A stretch of DNA of 51,285 nucleotides. Origin: an uncultured Roseovarius sp. GTDB lineage: Bacteria; Pseudomonadota; Alphaproteobacteria; Rhodobacterales; Rhodobacteraceae. Both the position numbers and the translations under genes were made by a program. Below, piece by piece: positions 8,140 to 16,070 of the stretch. A model generated the notes under the pieces. That model saw only the letters and a list, made by a program, of their open reading frames with translations, made no database searches and was not told the DNA's origin. The stretch covers positions 1 through 51,285 of the forward strand of contig NZ_CAJXIP010000006.1 of the NCBI RefSeq assembly GCF_913054395.1, in the 5' to 3' direction. Positions within the stretch are counted from its first letter, which is position 1, and each line of letters begins with the position of its first letter.

Positions 8140-9261
8140 TCAGGCCGCTGGCGGGGGTGGGGGCAGAACCGTAAACAGCTGCGCCAGCTCGTCGACATCC
8201 TCGGCCAGCATCCAGCCATCCTGACCGGGGGTCCAGACATGGGTTTGCCGGGTCAGCTTGCCTTCGCGCGCCATCCGCCCCATCGAGGCCTTGGAAAACG
8301 GGCCGCTGGTCTCGCCGCCCTCGGCGATATGCCAGACATGCTCGACCGGCGGCGGCGGTGGCGGGGTTTGCGTGGCTGGCTGAGAGGCCGGACGAGGGCC
8401 CCACGGGCCTTGCTCGCTCATCTGCTGGGCCATCGCCATGCCCATCCCCATGCCAAGACCCGCGCCCATACCGCCGCCCCCGGCGGGATTATGCGCGGCG
8501 GCGGTCATCGCCTCGGCGGTGGAATACTTGGTAAAGCGGTTAAGGTCGCCCGCCACCCCCATCGAGGTGCGCTTGTCCAGCGCCTCTTCCACGGCGGGCG
8601 GAAGCGATATGTTCTCTATATAGAACTCGGGGATCGTCAGGCCGTAGTCGGCCACCACGGCGGAAATCTCGGTCGCCACCAGCTTGCCAAGCTCGCGCGT
8701 GTTGGCCGCCATATCAAGCACCGGGATGCCCGCGCCCGCGATGATGCGTGAAAACGCCTGCACGATAATGTTGCGGATCTGATAGCTGATCTCGTCCATG
8801 GTGAATTCACCATCGGTGCCGACGATCTCGGTCAGGAATTTCGCCGCGTCGCTGACCCGCACGGTATAGGTGCCAAAGGCGCGGATGCGGGTCGGCCCGA
8901 ACTCCGGATCGCGCAGCATGATCGGGTTTTTGGTGCCCCATTTTAGATCGTTGAACCGGGTGGTGTTGACGTAATAGATTTCGGATTTGAACGGCGAGCG
9001 AAAGCCGTGATCCCAATGATTGAGCGAGGTCAGGATCGGCATGTTGTTGGTTTCGAGCATATAGAGACCGGGCGTGAACACATCGGCCAGCTGCCCCTCG
9101 TGCACAAACACCGCCGCCTGTCCCTCGCGCACGGTCAGCTTGGCGCCGTACTTGATCTCATGCCCCTCGCGCTCGAACCGCCAGACCATCGTGTCACGGG
9201 TATCATCGGTCCAGTGGATGACGTCGATGAACTGTCCTGAGAGGAAATCGAAAATGGACAT
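8140..9261 (-). CDS. SPFH-domain protein with C-terminal GYF_2 domain
   Basis: A 373-residue protein of the virion-core-protein-like SPFH group (related to Bacillus YdjI). The SPFH part covers about residues 30-240. A Gly/Met-rich stretch (GGGGMGAGLGMGMGMAMA) and a proline-rich linker follow. The last 50 residues form a GYF_2-like module (VWHIAEGG..GPFS..WTPGQDGW). SPFH proteins oligomerise at membranes; GYF_2 modules bind proline-rich partners or lie in membrane stress proteins. I chose the ATG at 9259-9261 because AGGAG lies 7 bases upstream and the protein then starts MSIFDFLSGQFIDVI. The longer reading adds 17 unlikely residues. Confidence 0.9.
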   Translation of the reverse strand: MSIFDFLSGQFIDVIHWTDDTRDTMVWRFEREGHEIKYGAKLTVREGQAAVFVHEGQLADVFTPGLYMLETNNMPILTSLNHWDHGFRSPFKSEIYYVNTTRFNDLKWGTKNPIMLRDPEFGPTRIRAFGTYTVRVSDAAKFLTEIVGTDGEFTMDEISYQIRNIIVQAFSRIIAGAGIPVLDMAANTRELGKLVATEISAVVADYGLTIPEFYIENISLPPAVEEALDKRTSMGVAGDLNRFTKYSTAEAMTAAAHNPAGGGGMGAGLGMGMGMAMAQQMSEQGPWGPRPASQPATQTPPPPPPVEHVWHIAEGGETSGPFSKASMGRMAREGKLTRQTHVWTPGQDGWMLAEDVDELAQLFTVLPPPPPAA

Positions 9262-9283
9262 CGGGAAACTCCTGTATCGCGAA

Positions 9284-10240
9284 TTAAACCGGACCGCCGC
9301 TGCGTTGGTCAAGCAGGCGGCGGATAATGGGGCGGGCCTGGTCGGCGGTCATGCCCGGAACAAGGTCGGGGGAATAGAGCAGGCGCAACAGCTCTTCGTC
9401 ATGGCTGGTCAAAAGCGCAAACTCGTCGTCGTCGTTAAAGATCGAGGGGCGCGCCTGCGGGCTGTCGTCGGCAAGGCCAAGGCCCTGCGCAAGCTCTTCA
9501 TGCACGCAGGACTCGCGCATCAAAGGTGGATGCTCGGCGCGGATAAAGGCGATGGCGCGGCGATAGGTGAAATCCTCGCCCTCGCCGGAAAACGCCACCA
9601 CGAGACAGTGGATGGTGCGCGGCATGTCGCGGAAAATCTCAATCGTCGAGGGGCCCGCATTGGGCACAAGCTGACGGATGCGCGCAAGGGCGGCGTCGCG
9701 GTCATCCTCGCCCATGATAAGCACGTGGAAATTCGGCCTGCTGCTGCCTGCGCTTATCGGGTGGCGGGTGATACGCGCGAGGCGCGCGGCATAACCGGCG
9801 ACCATCGCCCTGTCGTCAACGCGCTGCTCTTCGGGAACCGAGGCGCCGAACTCTACGCTCATGCGCACCGGGCCATCCCATTTGCGCAGCCCCCCGGCAC
9901 GCCCCGATGATGGCCGAAAGCCCGCGCCCTGCGCGTATTCGTCGTAAAATGCGATCCGCTCGAAATTACGCGCCAGATCGGTGTCGCTATAGGGCGTGTC
10001 CGGCCCGCCACCGTCGCGGCGCAACAAGCCGCGATTAAGCAGGTCCGCCTCGAGGCGCGCGTAATAGCGCGCGAGCGCCGCACTATTGGCCGAGGGCGTG
10101 GCCGCCCCCGAGGACGGCCCTACGCCCGCAGGCCGCTCGACCGGGCGCGCCGTCGGCGCCAGCGGTGCCATCTCGCAGCCCGCCAGCGCCATCAGTCCCA
10201 AAGCCCAAAGCCCCGACCATGCAATGCCGCGCATCCGCAC
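9284..10240 (-). CDS. DUF2927 lipoprotein
   Basis: A 318-residue exported lipoprotein. The N-terminus is a signal with lipobox MALAGC (Cys22), followed by a Pro/Ala/Ser-rich tether. The main domain matches my memory of DUF2927. It has a conserved ESCVHEELAQGLGLADDS block whose HEELAQ looks like a degenerate zinc-protease helix, though a third ligand is not evident. The GTG start is 8 bases after telA. An ATG two codons later is an alternative. The context links it to TelA/XpaC and SPFH proteins, so an envelope role is inferred. Confidence 0.82.
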   Translation of the reverse strand: MRMRGIAWSGLWALGLMALAGCEMAPLAPTARPVERPAGVGPSSGAATPSANSAALARYYARLEADLLNRGLLRRDGGGPDTPYSDTDLARNFERIAFYDEYAQGAGFRPSSGRAGGLRKWDGPVRMSVEFGASVPEEQRVDDRAMVAGYAARLARITRHPISAGSSRPNFHVLIMGEDDRDAALARIRQLVPNAGPSTIEIFRDMPRTIHCLVVAFSGEGEDFTYRRAIAFIRAEHPPLMRESCVHEELAQGLGLADDSPQARPSIFNDDDEFALLTSHDEELLRLLYSPDLVPGMTADQARPIIRRLLDQRSGGPV

Positions 10241-10248
10241 CGTGCCTC

Positions 10249-11448
10249 TCAGCCCTTGGGCACGGAGGTGCCGGCGTTGTCGCCTACACCATCCCTGCGC
10301 GCCTTGGCAGAGGCCAGCGTGTCGCGCAATTCGGCCTCCATCTTCTTGAGGTCTTCCTCGGCGGCGGCGCGTTTGGCCTTGCCCGCGTCGGCGATTTGAA
10401 GACTTTCCTGAATGGTGCCGATCAGGTCGGCATTGGCCTGTTTGACCGCTTCGATGTCAAATACCCCGCGCTCCATTTCCTCGCGGATCATCTTGTTGCT
10501 CGAGCGCAGGTTCTTGGCATTCGCGGTCAGCAATTCATTGGTCAGGTCATTGGCGCCGCGCACCGCAGCGGCGGCCTCGGCCGAGCGCTGGATCGTCACC
10601 GCCTGGGCAAGCTGGGTTTCCCAGAGCGGGACGGTATTGACCAATGTCGAGTTGATCTTGGTGACCAGCGATTTGTCGTTTTCCTGCACCAGCCTGATTG
10701 ACGGCAACGATTGCATCGTCACCTGACGGGTCAGCTTGAGGTCATGCACCCGGCGCTCAAGGTCATCGCGAGCGGCACGCAGATCGCGCAGTTCCTGCGC
10801 TTTCATCACCTGATCGGCCTCGGGGGCGGCTTTGACAGCAGCCTCGGCGGCGGGAATCTGCTTTGTGTCGAGCTCTTTCAGCTTGGCCTCGCCCGCAGCG
10901 ATATAAAGCGCAAGCTCGTCATAAAAGGCCAGAGTCTTTTCATAAAGCATATCGAGCGATTTGATATCCTTGAGCAGGATATGCTCATGCCCCAGAAGAT
11001 CGTCGGTGATCTTGTCGATCTGGCCCTGCACCTGTTCATACCGGGCGGTGAACTTGGCAAATGGGGCGGCGCGCCCCAACAGTTTTTCCCACCAGCTGCG
11101 CTCGCGGCGCACGTCGAGTTCGCTGATCGCAAAGCCGCGGATCGTGGTAACTATTCCGCGCAGGCTGTCGCCCGCCGGACCGATATCCTTGTTGCGCACG
11201 CCCTGAAGCATGGCCTGGCTGATTTCCTGCAATTCGGCCTGCGCGGCAGACCCGAACGAAACGATCGAGTTGGTATCGCCCATGTCGATCTCGTCCATGC
11301 GGCGGGTGATCTCGGCGCCGACCGGGGCATCGGCCTGTTCCAGCGGTACGATTGCACCGGCCTCGGTGGGTTCGGGCAAAATGGCGCGGCTCACGGCCTC
11401 GACATCGGCAAGGGCGGCCTCGGCTTTCTGGCGGATGGTATCTGACAT
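10249..11448 (-). CDS. Toxic anion resistance protein (TelA/KlaA family)
   Basis: A 399-residue soluble, mostly helical protein of the TelA family, first linked to plasmid tellurite resistance and found with XpaC-like proteins in Bacillus (YaaN/YceH group). Long charged helices predict coiled coils over much of the chain. The segments WWEKLLG, YEQVQGQIDKI and IRLVQENDKSL look family-typical. TelA proteins appear in proposed metal- and envelope-stress systems, but the molecular activity is unknown. It follows xpaC by 12 bases and precedes the DUF2927 gene by 8, so co-transcription is likely. Confidence 0.92.
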   Translation of the reverse strand: MSDTIRQKAEAALADVEAVSRAILPEPTEAGAIVPLEQADAPVGAEITRRMDEIDMGDTNSIVSFGSAAQAELQEISQAMLQGVRNKDIGPAGDSLRGIVTTIRGFAISELDVRRERSWWEKLLGRAAPFAKFTARYEQVQGQIDKITDDLLGHEHILLKDIKSLDMLYEKTLAFYDELALYIAAGEAKLKELDTKQIPAAEAAVKAAPEADQVMKAQELRDLRAARDDLERRVHDLKLTRQVTMQSLPSIRLVQENDKSLVTKINSTLVNTVPLWETQLAQAVTIQRSAEAAAAVRGANDLTNELLTANAKNLRSSNKMIREEMERGVFDIEAVKQANADLIGTIQESLQIADAGKAKRAAAEEDLKKMEAELRDTLASAKARRDGVGDNAGTSVPKG

Positions 11449-11460
11449 GATTGGTCCCTT

Positions 11461-12375
11461 TTAAACTAGATCTTTGGTTTCAAGCTGAACGCCTTCGCGC
11501 GCAAGGCGATCGCGCAACACGCTGATCTCGATATCAAGATCGGTGGTGTTGTCGATCATCAGGGCACGGGTCTTGGCAGTGAAGTTTTCTTCAAGATCTC
11601 CGAGCAGGCTGAGATAGCTGTCGCGTGCGGCGGGGTTTGGCGCGCGCGCGTGCAGCTCGGCGAATTTCACCGAGGCATCGCGGGCCCCCATCAGATACAC
11701 GCTCAGATACTTGCGCGCCGCCGTCAGGTCGCGCGGGTCATCCTCGACCGTGCGCAACATGTCGCGCACGCTGGCCTGAAACCGCTCAAGCCGGGCCTCG
11801 GCCTGGCGGTCGCCGACACGGGCAATCGCCGCGCTCATCGCGCCAAGATAGGTCTCGGCCTGATCGACAATGCGCGCCACTCGATCGCTCTGAAAGGTGT
11901 CGATGCCCTCGACACCCTTGTCTTTCAACGGATCAAGCCCAAAGGCCATGCTGTGGAGCACCGCACCGAGACCGGCATAGATCAGCGGCCCGACCAGGCC
12001 GCCGTCGCCGGCAAATCCCGCAAGGCCAAGCCCCAGCCCGGTGAAAAGCGAAGCCGCGATCTTGCGCGGAAATGCAGGGCGCCGCGCAATCTTGCGCGCC
12101 TCATAGGCCTCTTGCGCCAATATCCCGTGCCGCGTCAGCCAGGCGGCCAGCAAAAGCGCGCCAAGGGCTGTCAGGTTGAACGCAAGATCAATCGGCCCCG
12201 AGCCAAAGGCCCGCGCCGCAAGTGGTAATGGTGCAAAGAACAACAGGTTGACCCGCCCGCCCGCGCGCGTGCGCCGCGCGCCCCGGAAACTGCCCCGCGG
12301 GCCGGCGCCCTGAGCTGCCTGCGCGGGGTCTTCGCCCGAGGGGCTGTACTTGCCGCCAAAACGCCGGGACATCAC
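11461..12375 (-). CDS. XpaC-like membrane protein (5-bromo-4-chloroindolyl phosphate hydrolysis family)
   Basis: A 304-residue protein with a basic, disordered N-terminus of about 40 residues. Hydrophobic segments lie at roughly 42-58, 62-82, 106-124 and 128-146. A long soluble helical C-terminal half is rich in charged residues. The family name comes from a Bacillus phenotype and no true hydrolase site is known. XpaC-like proteins regularly precede telA, as here. Its ATG overlaps the stop of a 27-codon upstream frame (ATGA). Confidence 0.83.
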   Translation of the reverse strand: MMSRRFGGKYSPSGEDPAQAAQGAGPRGSFRGARRTRAGGRVNLLFFAPLPLAARAFGSGPIDLAFNLTALGALLLAAWLTRHGILAQEAYEARKIARRPAFPRKIAASLFTGLGLGLAGFAGDGGLVGPLIYAGLGAVLHSMAFGLDPLKDKGVEGIDTFQSDRVARIVDQAETYLGAMSAAIARVGDRQAEARLERFQASVRDMLRTVEDDPRDLTAARKYLSVYLMGARDASVKFAELHARAPNPAARDSYLSLLGDLEENFTAKTRALMIDNTTDLDIEISVLRDRLAREGVQLETKDLV

Positions 12376-12455
12376 ACGCCCCCCGTGGCCGAGACGAACA
12401 TAATCAGCGCAACCAGCAGGAAAAAAGCCAGCTTTTGCAGTCCCGTATCGCTCAT
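12372..12455 (-). CDS. 27-residue single-pass membrane peptide ahead of xpaC
   Basis: A short frame with ATG at 12453-12455 and a ribosome site GAGGG four bases upstream. It starts MSDTGLQKLAFF, continues with a hydrophobic helix of about 18 residues, and ends ATGGV. Its TGA overlaps the xpaC ATG. The good ribosome site, membrane-helix composition and coupling suggest a real small protein at the head of the operon, perhaps a partner of XpaC. It is too short for homology claims. Confidence 0.55.
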   Translation of the reverse strand: MSDTGLQKLAFFLLVALIMFVSATGGV

Positions 12456-12580
12456 GCTACCCTCGCGGCCCAGTCTACTTGACGTTGAACTTAGGCTATG
12501 GCGGGCGGGCTTTCTAGGGGGAACATCATCCGCGCTGGCGCATTCCCCCATCCTCGCCGAGCGCCGCGTCTGCGGAGTAT

Positions 12581-12639
12581 GAGTATTTGGAGAAAGATGA
12601 AAACCTCCGGCCCTGACTTTCATCTTTCCCCAAATACTC
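12581..12639. repeat. 22-bp extragenic palindrome after gntR
   Basis: GAGTATTTGGAGAAAGATGA plus AA (12581-12602) is inverted at 12618-12639 with a single mismatch and a 15-base loop. The arms resemble the ATATTTT..AAGAAG tail of the intergenic repeats elsewhere in this window. It lies between the gntR stop and the promoter region of the xpaC operon, and may terminate gntR transcription. Confidence 0.8.
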
Positions 12640-12651
12640 AATTCCGGCCTC

Positions 12652-13392
12652 TCAGCCGTTGGCACGGTCCTTGTCTCGTGTGGCCATCACGTCGCGCCCC
12701 AGGTGAAGCGTGTAGGCCTCAAGCTCGTGCAGCGCTTCTTGCGCCGCATCGGGCGCGCGGGCCTCAAGGGCGTCGGCGATGCGCGTATGCAGCGCGACGA
12801 TCGCCTCGCGCGAGCGGGCGGTGAAGGTAATCATGTTCATCAGCGGCTGCATCGCTTCGACTGCGCCTGCAAGCTGATAGGACAGCACCGGGTTGCCCGC
12901 GCCATCGACCAGGGCCCGGTGAAAGGCCACGTCAGAGGCGCAAAAGGTTTCGTCGCTTAGCCCCGGTTGCGCCTGTCGGTGGATTTCGGCGCGCATCGTG
13001 GCCAGGATATCGGCGGTGCGCCGGGCGGCCGAAAGCGGCGTGCAGGCGCGTTCCAGCGCATAGCGCGCCTCGCAGGCGACATCAAAGCTGATGCCGTTCA
13101 TCGACAGCAGGAGCGTGGCGGTGGTGATCTGTTGGCCATAGGCCTCTTCATAGCTGAGCCGGTTCACGAAGGCCCCGCCAAAAGCGCCCCGCTGGGTGCG
13201 GATCAGCGATTGCGCCGCCAGCCGTTTGAGCGCCTCGCGCACGGTCGGGCGCGACACGTTGAACTGATCGGCAAGCTCGGCCTCCGAGGGCAGGCGTTCA
13301 TCGACGATCATATCGCCGCTGACAATTGCGTCGCGGATCGCCTTGGCGATCTGTGCCGAAAGGTCGGCCTTGTTATCGGGATCAATTTTCAT
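12652..13392 (-). CDS. GntR-family transcriptional regulator, FadR/FCD type
   Basis: A 246-residue regulator. The N-terminal winged helix-turn-helix (residues about 10-75) carries LPSEAELADQFNVSRPTVREAL. The C-terminal helical FCD domain (about 90-230) has the metal/effector histidines typical of FadR-type proteins (FHRALV.., HTRI..). It is divergent from the dmdA operon and two FCD-type operator candidates lie in the gap, one abutting its own start codon. A GntR regulator next to dmdA-acuI is also known in Ruegeria. Control of DMSP genes and autoregulation are inferred; the ligand may be a DMSP breakdown product. Confidence 0.93.
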   Translation of the reverse strand: MKIDPDNKADLSAQIAKAIRDAIVSGDMIVDERLPSEAELADQFNVSRPTVREALKRLAAQSLIRTQRGAFGGAFVNRLSYEEAYGQQITTATLLLSMNGISFDVACEARYALERACTPLSAARRTADILATMRAEIHRQAQPGLSDETFCASDVAFHRALVDGAGNPVLSYQLAGAVEAMQPLMNMITFTARSREAIVALHTRIADALEARAPDAAQEALHELEAYTLHLGRDVMATRDKDRANG

Positions 13393-13418
13393 TTGTCATA
13401 CATTTAATTGTCTGACAT
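13393..13418. promoter_or_regulatory. Tandem GntR/FCD operator candidates
   Basis: Two copies of TTGT-N3-ACAT, at 13393-13403 (TTGTCATACAT) and 13408-13418 (TTGTCTGACAT), lie 15 bases apart. They fit the TnGTnnnACnA pattern of FadR-subfamily regulators. They sit between the divergent gntR and the DUF2182-dmdA operon, so both transcripts could be controlled. Confidence 0.6.
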
Positions 13419-13452
13419 TTTAAATGCAAGACATGATTCGCAGGGGGAGGCG

Positions 13453-14211
13453 ATGTTTTCAACGCAGGTAAGGCGGATGACGGGGGGGCACTGGCTGGCG
13501 CTGTTCGGCCTGATCGCCCTCGCCTGGGTGTTGCTGTACGCGATGGCCCTGCCGCAGGCCCTGCGGGCCGGGGCGGTAACCTATGGCGGGGATTTCCTGG
13601 CCAGCCTGTGCATCGTCACCCCTGATGCCGCCGGGTTCTGGCGCATAACGCTGATGTGGGCGCTGATGTCGGCGGCGATGATGGCGCCCACGGCGCTGCC
13701 GGCTTTCGCCACCTATGACGACCTCTCGCATACCGGCCAGACCCGGTTTGCCGTGCTGGTTGCGGGCTATATAACGGTCTGGCTGGGGTTCTCGGTGCTG
13801 GCGGCGGGCGCGCAGATGGTGCTGTTCCTGGCCGGGCTGGTCAGCGCCTTTGGCGACAGCAGGTCGGGCATCCTCTCGGCGGGGCTTTTGGCCGTCGCGG
13901 GGCTTTATCAGTTCAGCCCGGCAAAAGAGGCCTGCCTTTCGAAATGCCGCCGCCCGCTGGCGTTCTTCATGCAGTATTGGGACGAGGGCGCCTGGCGCAA
14001 TGGCGTGCGCCTCGGCCTTGTGTGCCTGGGCTGTTGCTGGGCGCTGATGATGCTGGCCTTTGTGGGCGGCGTGATGAACATCGCCTTCATGGGCGTGGCG
14101 ACGCTGATCATGGTGCTGGAAAAGCTGCCGGATCTCGGACGCTGGCTGACACGGCCACTTGGCATCGCGCTTTTGGCGGGGGCGGCATGGGTATTATTGA
14201 CGTCACTATAA
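13453..14211 (+). CDS. DUF2182 integral membrane protein
   Basis: A 252-residue polytopic protein with about six hydrophobic segments. DUF2182 hallmarks are visible: MMSAAMMAPTALP in helix 2, YQFSPAKEACLSKCRRP in the middle and LGCCWALMM near the C-terminus. The conserved Met, Cys and Lys suggest metal handling, and the family is annotated as predicted metal-binding. I chose the ATG at 13453 because GGGGGAGG lies just upstream. A TTG start at 13408 falls inside the operator. It is the first gene of the dmdA operon and pairs with the DUF1326 gene, a known association. Confidence 0.86.
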   Translation: MFSTQVRRMTGGHWLALFGLIALAWVLLYAMALPQALRAGAVTYGGDFLASLCIVTPDAAGFWRITLMWALMSAAMMAPTALPAFATYDDLSHTGQTRFAVLVAGYITVWLGFSVLAAGAQMVLFLAGLVSAFGDSRSGILSAGLLAVAGLYQFSPAKEACLSKCRRPLAFFMQYWDEGAWRNGVRLGLVCLGCCWALMMLAFVGGVMNIAFMGVATLIMVLEKLPDLGRWLTRPLGIALLAGAAWVLLTSL

Positions 14212-14229
14212 TCTGGAGGAGGCCGTAAA

Positions 14230-14859
14230 ATGGCGTTGGACGAATTGGGCACGGTGCCCTGGACCATCAAGGGGGAGTTGATCCTCAACTGTAACTGCAC
14301 GGTCTTTTGCCCCTGCGTCGTGAGCCTTGGCAAACACCCGCCCACCGAGGGCTATTGCCAGGCCTGGGCCGGTGTGCGGATCGACGAGGGCCAGTATGGC
14401 GATCTCGACCTGAGCGGGCTCAATGTCGGGTTGATGCTGGAAATCCCCGGCCTGATGGGGCGCGGCAACTGGAAGGTCGCCGCCTATATCGACGAGCGCG
14501 CCGATGATGCGACCTATGAGGCGCTGATCAATATCTTCAGCGGCAAGGCGCGTGGCACCACGGGGCTGTTCAGCGCGCTGGTCAGCGAATTCCTTGGCGC
14601 CGAGCGTGCGCCGGTGGTCTTTGAGACCGAGGGCAAGGCCCGCCGCCTGATGGTCGGCAAGAAGATCCAGGGCGAGGTGGTCCCGGTCGAGGGCCACAAG
14701 GGCGATGATATCGTCGTGACCAACACAGAGTACTGGATGGGGCCGGATATCACCGTTGCCACCGCCACCAAGGGCCGCGTGCGCGCCTTTGGCCGGGTCT
14801 GGGATTTTGATGGCCGCAGCGCCGAAATCTGTCAGATTGATTGGAAAGGCCCCCGCTGA
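14230..14859 (+). CDS. DUF1326 protein
   Basis: A 209-residue soluble protein with an N-terminal cysteine cluster NCNCTVFCPC (Cys21, 23, 27, 29) and Cys43 in GYCQAW. These are the hallmark of DUF1326 and suggest metal or thiol chemistry. A very strong ribosome site GGAGGAGG precedes the ATG. The stop TGA overlaps the dmdA ATG (TGATG), so DmdA synthesis is coupled to it. DUF1326 and DUF2182 often sit together; function unknown. Confidence 0.87.
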   Translation: MALDELGTVPWTIKGELILNCNCTVFCPCVVSLGKHPPTEGYCQAWAGVRIDEGQYGDLDLSGLNVGLMLEIPGLMGRGNWKVAAYIDERADDATYEALINIFSGKARGTTGLFSALVSEFLGAERAPVVFETEGKARRLMVGKKIQGEVVPVEGHKGDDIVVTNTEYWMGPDITVATATKGRVRAFGRVWDFDGRSAEICQIDWKGPR

Positions 14860-15962
14860 TGGCGCTGATCTCTCCCTCGCGCCGGTTGCGCCGCACGCCG
14901 TTTTCCGACGGCGTGGAGGCGGCGGGCGTCAAGGCCTATACGGTCTATAATCACATGCTGCTTCCGACGGTGTTTCGCAGCGTGGAAGAGGATTACCGTC
15001 ACCTCAAGGAGGCGGTGCAGATCTGGGATGTGGCCTGCGAGCGTCAGATCGAACTGCGCGGCCCGGATGCGGCGAGGCTGATGCAGATGCTGACCCCGCG
15101 CGATCTTCGGGGTATGACGCCGGGGCAGTGCTATTACGTGCCCATCGTCGATGAAACCGGCGGCATGCTCAACGATCCGGTGGCGGTCAAGCTGGCCGAG
15201 GATCGCTGGTGGATCTCGATTGCCGACAGTGACCTGCTTTACTGGGTCAAGGCGACGGCGCATGGCTGGCGGCTTGATGTTCTGGTGGATGAGCCGGATG
15301 TAAGCCCGCTGGCCATTCAGGGGCCCAGGGCGGATGACCTCATGGCGCGGGTGTTTGGCGATGGCGTGCGCGATATCCGGTTTTTCCGTTATGGCATCTT
15401 TGAGTTTCAGGGCCGCGACATGGTCATTGCGCGCTCGGGCTATTCCAAGCAGGGCGGGTTCGAGATTTATGTCGAGGGCAGCGATATCGGCATGCCGCTC
15501 TGGCATGCGCTGATGGAGGCGGGCAGGGATCTTGACGTGCATGCAGGGTGCCCAAACCTGATCGAGCGGATCGAGGGCGGGTTGCTGAGCTATGGCAATG
15601 ACATGACCGATGACAACACGCCGCATGAATGCGGGCTGGGCAAGTTCTGCAACACCCATACCGCGATCGGATGCGTCGGGCGGGATGCCTTGCTTCGGGT
15701 GGCCAAGGAAGGCCCGGTGCAGCAAATCCGCGCGCTGGAAATCGACGGCCCCAAGGTGCCCGGATGCGATCGGTGGTGGGGGGTGACGGCGAATGGCAAA
15801 CGGGTCGGGCGTGTCAGCTCTGCGGCCTGGTCGCCGGATTTCGCCACCAACGCGGCGATTGGCATGATCCGCATGACCCATTGGGATCCGGGGACCGAAG
15901 TGACGGTCGAGGCGCCCGACGGGCCGCGCAGGGCGCGGGTGCGCGACACATTCTGGGCCTGA
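14859..15962 (+). CDS. dmdA: Dimethylsulfoniopropionate demethylase
   Basis: DmdA transfers a methyl group from DMSP to tetrahydrofolate, giving methylmercaptopropionate, the first step of the demethylation route. The 367-residue chain has the GcvT fold, but the sequence is of the DmdA type: SPSRRLRRTPFSDGVEAAG at the N-terminus, then AYTVYNHMLLPTVF, VWDVACERQ-like QIWDVACERQ, YYVPIVDETGGMLNDPVAVKL and LIERIEGGLLSYGNDMT. I recall these from Ruegeria and SAR11 DmdA. No glycine-cleavage genes are nearby, and acuI follows, as in Ruegeria. A TTG start at 14841 is rejected because the coupled ATG fits better. Confidence 0.95.
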   Translation: MALISPSRRLRRTPFSDGVEAAGVKAYTVYNHMLLPTVFRSVEEDYRHLKEAVQIWDVACERQIELRGPDAARLMQMLTPRDLRGMTPGQCYYVPIVDETGGMLNDPVAVKLAEDRWWISIADSDLLYWVKATAHGWRLDVLVDEPDVSPLAIQGPRADDLMARVFGDGVRDIRFFRYGIFEFQGRDMVIARSGYSKQGGFEIYVEGSDIGMPLWHALMEAGRDLDVHAGCPNLIERIEGGLLSYGNDMTDDNTPHECGLGKFCNTHTAIGCVGRDALLRVAKEGPVQQIRALEIDGPKVPGCDRWWGVTANGKRVGRVSSAAWSPDFATNAAIGMIRMTHWDPGTEVTVEAPDGPRRARVRDTFWA

Positions 15963-15985
15963 GCGCCCTGAGACTCCTGCAGGAC

Positions 15986-16038
15986 TGAGGGGCGCTGCCC
16001 CTCAGACACCCCGGGATACTTGTAGCAAGAAGAAGCAG
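15986..16038 (+). repeat. Intergenic repeat, copy B (hairpin plus AAGAAG tail)
   Basis: Same 53-base unit as at 4337-4389, with seven differences. The hairpin GAGGGGC-GCT-GCCCCTC stands 24 bases after the dmdA stop. It may attenuate or stabilise the dmdA-acuI transcript. Confidence 0.8.
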
Positions 16039-16070
16039 GGCGCGGGCTCTGCCGGAAAGGGAAAAGCGAC

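Noticed and set aside
14859..15962. GcvT (glycine cleavage T-protein) for the dmdA gene
   Set aside because: The fold is shared, but N-terminal and core motifs match DmdA, acuI is adjacent, and no gcvH or gcvP is present.
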